Shown here piece by piece: positions 60,272-64,000 of a DNA stretch of 64,000 bases. Position 1 is the stretch's first letter. Each line of letters opens with the position of its first letter. A program made the position numbers and the translations under genes. The notes below the pieces were generated by a model. That model was not told the origin of the DNA and made no database searches. It saw only the letters and a program-made list of their open reading frames with translations. The stretch comes from Streptomyces aurantiogriseus (GTDB lineage: Bacteria; Actinomycetota; Actinomycetes; Streptomycetales; Streptomycetaceae), in the NCBI RefSeq assembly GCF_014649375.1, contig NZ_BMSX01000023.1:1-64000 (forward strand). The letters run 5' to 3'.

Positions 60272-61546
60272 ATGGCTGTTCGGCATCATGAGCCGCAGGA
60301 GCTGTTCACGACGGAACACCCCTTCGACACCGAGGTGGACATCTCGAGCGATGCCTTCTGGACCCAGCCGTGGCGGGAACGGGACAAGTCCTTCGCCTGG
60401 CTGAGGGAGAACGCTCCCGTCAGCTGGCACCCGCCCATGGACGCGCACGGCTACCCGAACCGGGAAGCCGGCTTCTGGGCCGTCGTGAACGCGGACGACA
60501 TCCGGTACGTGAGCGAGCACACGGAGCTCTTCACCTCGACGCTCGGTGTCGACGTACGCCCCACGCCTCAGCTCGAGCCCAGCATGCTGACTTCGGACCC
60601 GCCGGAACACGGCCGGTACCGGAAGATGATCAGCTCCGCGTTCACCCCCAAGGCCGTCAAGCAGCTCATCGAGAAGATCGAGCAGCGCGCCGAGGAGATC
60701 GTGGACCGGGTCGTCGGCGCCGGTGACATCAACTTCGTCGAGGAAGTGTCGGCCCGGCTGCCCATGCTGACCATCGCGGACATGTTCGGCATCCCCGATC
60801 ATCTCCGCCAGGAGTTCGTCGAGGCCGGGGACCGTTTCGCCAACGCCCCCGACCCGACCGTCCGCCCCGAAGGCGTCAGCATCCCCGAGTTCGTCCAACA
60901 ACAGTTCGACGTCCTCCTGCCGATCGGCGTGGAGGTGGTCAACTACCGCCGCAAGCATCCCGCGGACGACCTGGCGACAGCCCTGGGCGAGGCACGCCTC
61001 GACGGCCGGACCCTGACCGACATGGAGATCGGCGGAGTGACGCTGCTGCTCAGCGCCGCAGGAAACGACACGACCAAGCAGACGACGTCCTGGGCGACGC
61101 ACCAGCTCTGGACGCATCCCGAGCAGAAGGCGTGGCTCGCCGAGGACTACGACAACCGCATCGCGGGGTCCATCGAGGAGTTCGTACGGCACACCTCCCC
61201 GGTCACCCTGTTCGCGCGCACGGTCGCGGAGGACACCGTGCTGGGAGGGAAGTCGCTCACGAAGCACGACAAGGTGGTCATGTACTACTGCTCGGGCAAC
61301 CGTGACGAGACGGCCTTCCCCGACGCCTGGAAGTTCGACCTGAAGCGTGGCCGGACCGCGCACCTGGGATTCGGCGGCGGCGGTATCCACTACTGCCTCG
61401 GCAACGCGGTCGCCAAGGCGCAGCTCCGCGCCCTGTTCCGGCAGTTCCTCACCAAGCTGCCGGACATGGAGGTGGGAGAGCCCGAGTTCTTCACCCCGAA
61501 CGAGCGCTTCAACGCGATGCGCCGGCTTCCGGTGCACATCCCCTGA
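60272..61546 (+). CDS. Cytochrome P450
   Basis: Protein of 424 residues. I-helix motif LLLSAAGNDTTKQ, K-helix EEFVR (ExxR), and heme motif LGFGGGGIHYCLG with ligand C375. The type resembles actinomycete CYP124/125/142-like enzymes that oxidise terpenoid or steroid side chains, but subfamily cannot be fixed by eye. The start has a strong AAGGAGGAG. A 40-nt palindrome follows the gene. Ferredoxin, reductase and HtaA protein share its operator. Confidence 0.92.
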   Translation: MAVRHHEPQELFTTEHPFDTEVDISSDAFWTQPWRERDKSFAWLRENAPVSWHPPMDAHGYPNREAGFWAVVNADDIRYVSEHTELFTSTLGVDVRPTPQLEPSMLTSDPPEHGRYRKMISSAFTPKAVKQLIEKIEQRAEEIVDRVVGAGDINFVEEVSARLPMLTIADMFGIPDHLRQEFVEAGDRFANAPDPTVRPEGVSIPEFVQQQFDVLLPIGVEVVNYRRKHPADDLATALGEARLDGRTLTDMEIGGVTLLLSAAGNDTTKQTTSWATHQLWTHPEQKAWLAEDYDNRIAGSIEEFVRHTSPVTLFARTVAEDTVLGGKSLTKHDKVVMYYCSGNRDETAFPDAWKFDLKRGRTAHLGFGGGGIHYCLGNAVAKAQLRALFRQFLTKLPDMEVGEPEFFTPNERFNAMRRLPVHIP

Positions 61547-61598
61547 GCCGACCGCCCGTTGAGCCCTCCCCTCCGGGACGCTCGCGGAACACCAGAAT

Positions 61599-61638
61599 CG
61601 CGTAGGGGCACCACCCGGCCGGGTGGTGCCCCTACGCG
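61599..61638. terminator. Perfect 20-bp palindrome after the P450 gene
   Basis: Arms 61599-61618 and 61619-61638 are exactly complementary with no spacer. It lies 53 bases after the P450 stop and should act as a strong terminator. Confidence 0.8.
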
Positions 61639-61976
61639 CTGCGGGGACAGGGCGGAAGATCGCCGACCGCCGCCACGCCGGGCGGTCGTCGACAGATATC
61701 AGGAGCTTTCGCTCCCTTGCCGTCGGGGGCAGGAACTGGACAGCCCCGGGGGGCTTCAGCCCGATCTGCAGACGTCGCGTACGGCGGACTTCGCGGTGGC
61801 GGTCAGTGTTCCGAACGAGAACGAACGCGTCGCCGCCCGGCCACGCGCTCGGCCCCAGCCAGGCAGGTGGCCGTCTTGATGAACGGTCGCGGCCCGCGTG
61901 GAGAGGTGATCCCCCGACCCCCGGCTGGATCTGCCGGGCGACGGAAGATCTGCGGCTCCGCGGGTTCCGGCGCTGG
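61639..61976. other. Intergenic stretch without recognisable gene
   Basis: No family is recognised in any frame, and no clear promoter or repeat was found apart from the terminator at its left edge. It lies between the end of the P450 gene and the convergent DoxX gene. Confidence 0.5.
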
Positions 61977-62348
61977 TCAGGAGGCGAGGACGAGAGTGAC
62001 GGCGGCAGCGATCGCGACGATGGTGAGAATGACAGGTGCCATCGCGTTGCCGCGGGTCTCGGGGTTGGCGTAGTCGCCGGACTTGGCGTGGAAGCCGACA
62101 GCTCCGACGAGCACGACCGCAAACCCCAGGGCGGCGGCAACTCCGACGGGCTGCCAGAAGAGACCGGCGAGGAGCCCTGCGGCCGCGGCCAGCTCGGCCA
62201 GCCCGATGAACCGGACCAGCGGGGCGCTGAGGCCCCCCGGAGACTGCAACTGTGCTGGGATGCTGCCCTTGAGAAGGGCTTTCGGGAGTCCGGCGGCCAG
62301 CCCGACAACGGCGAGCAGCACGCTCAGCACAGCGGCGAGGACAAACAT
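61977..62348 (-). CDS. DoxX family membrane protein
   Basis: Protein of 123 residues with four predicted membrane helices: AAVLSVLLAVVGLAAGL, FIGLAELAAAAGLLAGLFW, GVAAALGFAVVLVGAVGFH and VILTIVAIAAAVTLVLAS. The pattern is that of small DoxX/DoxD-like proteins with a conserved charged helix start (PLVRFIGLAEL). The function of these short members is unknown. It appears monocistronic. Confidence 0.8.
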   Translation of the reverse strand: MFVLAAVLSVLLAVVGLAAGLPKALLKGSIPAQLQSPGGLSAPLVRFIGLAELAAAAGLLAGLFWQPVGVAAALGFAVVLVGAVGFHAKSGDYANPETRGNAMAPVILTIVAIAAAVTLVLAS

Positions 62349-62644
62349 GGGTCATGCCTTTCTGGAGAATGATCCGGACCGCCCACACTGCGTGCCGATC
62401 TGACCCGAGAACCGCGACCGGCACCCCGCCGACTGGCCAGGGATCTCCAAGACCGTAAAGAACGTGCCGGTCGGCGAGTGAATACGGACGCGGCAGCCAC
62501 GTCGGCCGGTACCCGGCCTGCATGGCCGGCCGCGTACGAGACCGGCTCGTCGTCTGTAGGCGAACACAGCAAGATCAAATGCTTGGTGTCCCTGGCTGTG
62601 CTGTTGGTCCAGCGCCGCCTCGGCGTGCAGCAGCTGTGCGCTGT
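62349..62644. other. Intergenic stretch, nothing recognised
   Basis: Upstream region of the DoxX gene and downstream region of the following SDR gene. An open frame runs through most of it on the minus strand, but it shows no known motif and has poor codon use, so I do not call a gene. Confidence 0.4.
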
Positions 62645-63550
62645 CTAGTCGGTGAACCACGGCGCGACCAGCGGCGCCTTGGCCGGGCCCCGGAAGTGGG
62701 TCTCGACCTGCTTCGCGAGGGTGTCCAGGTCCCAGAGTTCGTGCGTGGCCACCGCCCGGATCGGCTCGGGGATGTTGTACAGCTCCACCTCGGTACCTCG
62801 GGCGCCGATGACCCGGCCGTTGAGCCAGGCGGACCGCTCACTGGCCAGGTAGGTCGCGATCGGGCCGAGGTACTCCGGGCCGTGCATGACGTCCTTGACA
62901 TCGTCCTGGAGCCGCTCCGAGGGAACCGTCGCGACCAGCCGGGACGCGGCGCCCGGCGAGATCGCGTTCGTGGTCACTCCGTAACGGCTCAGCGCGTTCG
63001 CGCAGGAGTACGTCAGACCGACGATGCCCATCTTGGCCGACGCGTAGTTGGGCTGACCGGCGGAGCCGTGCAGGCCGGCGATGGAGGTGAAGTTGATGAT
63101 CCGGTTGTGGGCGTTCTCGTCCCGCTGCTTGCGCCAGTACTGGGCCGCCGGCTTGATCGTGTTGTAGTGCCCCTTGAGATGGACCGCGATGACCGCGTCC
63201 CAGTCCTTCTCCTCCAGATTGAAGATCATCTTGTCGCGGAGGATGCCCGCGACGTTCACGAGGATGTCCAGACGGCCGAACTCCTCGATCGCACGGTTGA
63301 TCATCGCCGCCGTGGCCTCGTGGTCACTGATGTCGGTGTAGTCGGCGATGGCGGTACCACCGGACCCGGTGATCTCACGGACCAGCAGATCGGCGGGCGC
63401 GGTGTCGTTGCCCTCTCCCGCCCCGGATCCGCCGAGGTCGTTGACCAGCACCGCCGCGCCCTCGGCGGCGTACATCGAGGCTATGGCCGCTCCGATGCCC
63501 CGACCGCCTCCGGTCACGACGGCCACTCGGTCCTTGAGCCAGTTACTCAT
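62645..63550 (-). CDS. Short-chain dehydrogenase/reductase, hydroxyacyl-CoA dehydrogenase type
   Basis: Protein of 301 residues. TGGGRGIG near 16, AVLVNDLGGSGAGEG, NVAG, catalytic NFTSIAG and YASAK. The VNDLGG-type loop is typical of the multifunctional (3R)-hydroxyacyl-CoA dehydrogenase branch, so it may oxidise a CoA-bound intermediate. The ATG at 63550 has GGAGAA upstream. It follows the aldehyde dehydrogenase gene on the same strand, 64 bases away. Confidence 0.85.
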   Translation of the reverse strand: MSNWLKDRVAVVTGGGRGIGAAIASMYAAEGAAVLVNDLGGSGAGEGNDTAPADLLVREITGSGGTAIADYTDISDHEATAAMINRAIEEFGRLDILVNVAGILRDKMIFNLEEKDWDAVIAVHLKGHYNTIKPAAQYWRKQRDENAHNRIINFTSIAGLHGSAGQPNYASAKMGIVGLTYSCANALSRYGVTTNAISPGAASRLVATVPSERLQDDVKDVMHGPEYLGPIATYLASERSAWLNGRVIGARGTEVELYNIPEPIRAVATHELWDLDTLAKQVETHFRGPAKAPLVAPWFTD

Positions 63551-63614
63551 GTTGGGTTCTCCATAAGGTGTCGGACGGCCCGAGGGCCGGATGTGACAGG
63601 TCGCTCCCCCGCTG

Positions 63615-64000
63615 TCAGGGGTTCGCGATCTCGGTGACGTGCAGTTCGGTGAACGCGGCCAGCCCCCAGGGACCGTTCTCCACGCCGATCCCACTCCACT
63701 TCACGCCGCCGAAGGGGGCCTCCGGGGGCGGGATCTGACCGGCCGTGTTGATACGGACCCGTCCGGTGTCGAGCCGGCGGGCCACCGCTCGGGCACGGTC
63801 CAGGTCCTTGGTCCAGACGGAACCGCCGAGCCCGTACGGGGACCGGTTCGCCCTGCTGATCGCTTCGTCCAGGTCGGTGTAGGGGATGACGGGCAGCGCC
63901 GGACCGAACTGTTCCTCGTCCACGAGCCGGGTGCCGTCCTCGATGTCACCGACGACGGTCGGCTCGAAGAAGTACCCGTCGCCCGGCAGACGCCTCCCGC
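63615..64000 (-). CDS. Aldehyde dehydrogenase, C-terminal part (continues beyond window)
   Basis: The last 127 or so codons of an aldehyde dehydrogenase: FFEPTVVGDIEDGTRLVDEEQFGPALPVIPYTDLDEAI, then RSPYGLGGSVWTKD and PFGGVKWSGIGVENGPWG. The catalytic Glu and Cys lie outside the window. It is probably co-transcribed with the SDR at 62645. Confidence 0.85.
   Translation of the reverse strand, partial: GRRLPGDGYFFEPTVVGDIEDGTRLVDEEQFGPALPVIPYTDLDEAISRANRSPYGLGGSVWTKDLDRARAVARRLDTGRVRINTAGQIPPPEAPFGGVKWSGIGVENGPWGLAAFTELHVTEIANP

Noticed and set aside
62352..62660. Frame of about 100 codons upstream of the DoxX gene on the minus strand
   Set aside because: No recognisable motif, biased composition and no ribosome site; overlaps the end of the SDR gene.
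1..64000. tRNA, rRNA or phage integration site
   Set aside because: No cloverleaf-like sequence, rRNA stretch or integrase was recognised by reading; a covariance-model search would be needed to exclude small RNAs.

Overview
The window is very GC-rich, uses GTG and TTG starts often, and carries TAT-type sugar-binding lipoproteins, TetR/IclR/LacI/MarR regulators and many redox enzymes. This points to a Streptomyces-like actinomycete. The mix of catabolic clusters, decayed genes and hairpin-rich noncoding DNA is typical of a chromosome arm or a large linear plasmid. That placement is inference; no terminal protein or rep gene is visible. No rRNA, tRNA or CRISPR array was found.

Layout. (1) 1-3458: a cluster of very tight hairpins and a 49-bp tandem repeat, an HA-repeat helicase, and a frameshifted MFS transporter tail. 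(2) 3524-12074: a TetR-controlled aromatic module. A Rieske oxygenase and its reductase, two NTF2-fold proteins and an aldehyde dehydrogenase lead to maleylacetate reductase and hydroxyquinol 1,2-dioxygenase, so the route ends in 3-oxoadipate. (3) 12135-25454: an L-arabinose polysaccharide locus with GH27, GH127, GH51 and two GH43-like enzymes, a sugar ABC importer without its own ATPase, and two LacI regulators. Divergent promoters there carry matching sequence blocks. (4) 25589-35583: an IclR-centred aromatic module (VOC protein, SDR, ThDP decarboxylase-like enzyme, benzyl-alcohol-type dehydrogenase, FAD monooxygenase, NTF2 protein, MFS exporter/importer) and a TetR gene.

(5) 35720-51031: the most unusual part. 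One LysR gene is split in two. Its C-terminal half lies at 35.7-36.25 kb and its N-terminal half at 50.71-51.03 kb. The 14.46 kb between them is bounded by perfect 11-bp inverted repeats and an apparent TA target duplication. This segment carries a complete aromatic ring-cleavage operon (extradiol dioxygenase, FAH hydrolase, SDR, 3-oxoacid CoA-transferase, aldehyde dehydrogenase, DapA-like protein) with its own LysR and MFS, several decayed genes, and no recognisable transposase. (6) 51058-64000: SDR, a double CaiB protein, a P450 with ferredoxin, ferredoxin reductase and an HtaA-domain protein, a LLM/BBE flavoenzyme fusion, MarR, HAD hydrolase, DoxX, SDR and the end of an aldehyde dehydrogenase.

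Regulatory logic read from the DNA. A 17-bp palindrome YTAGAAG-N3-GCTCTAR occurs at 34824, 54575, 60139 and 60225. It links the TetR gene at 34.9 kb to the ferredoxin, reductase and P450 genes 20-25 kb away. A second palindrome, TGTTCGT-N3-ACGAACA and variants, occurs upstream of the units around the IclR gene and again upstream of the SDR at 51 kb. The window therefore looks like several aromatic or terpenoid/steroid-type degradation modules assembled side by side, some recently mobile, with two regulons that cross module borders.
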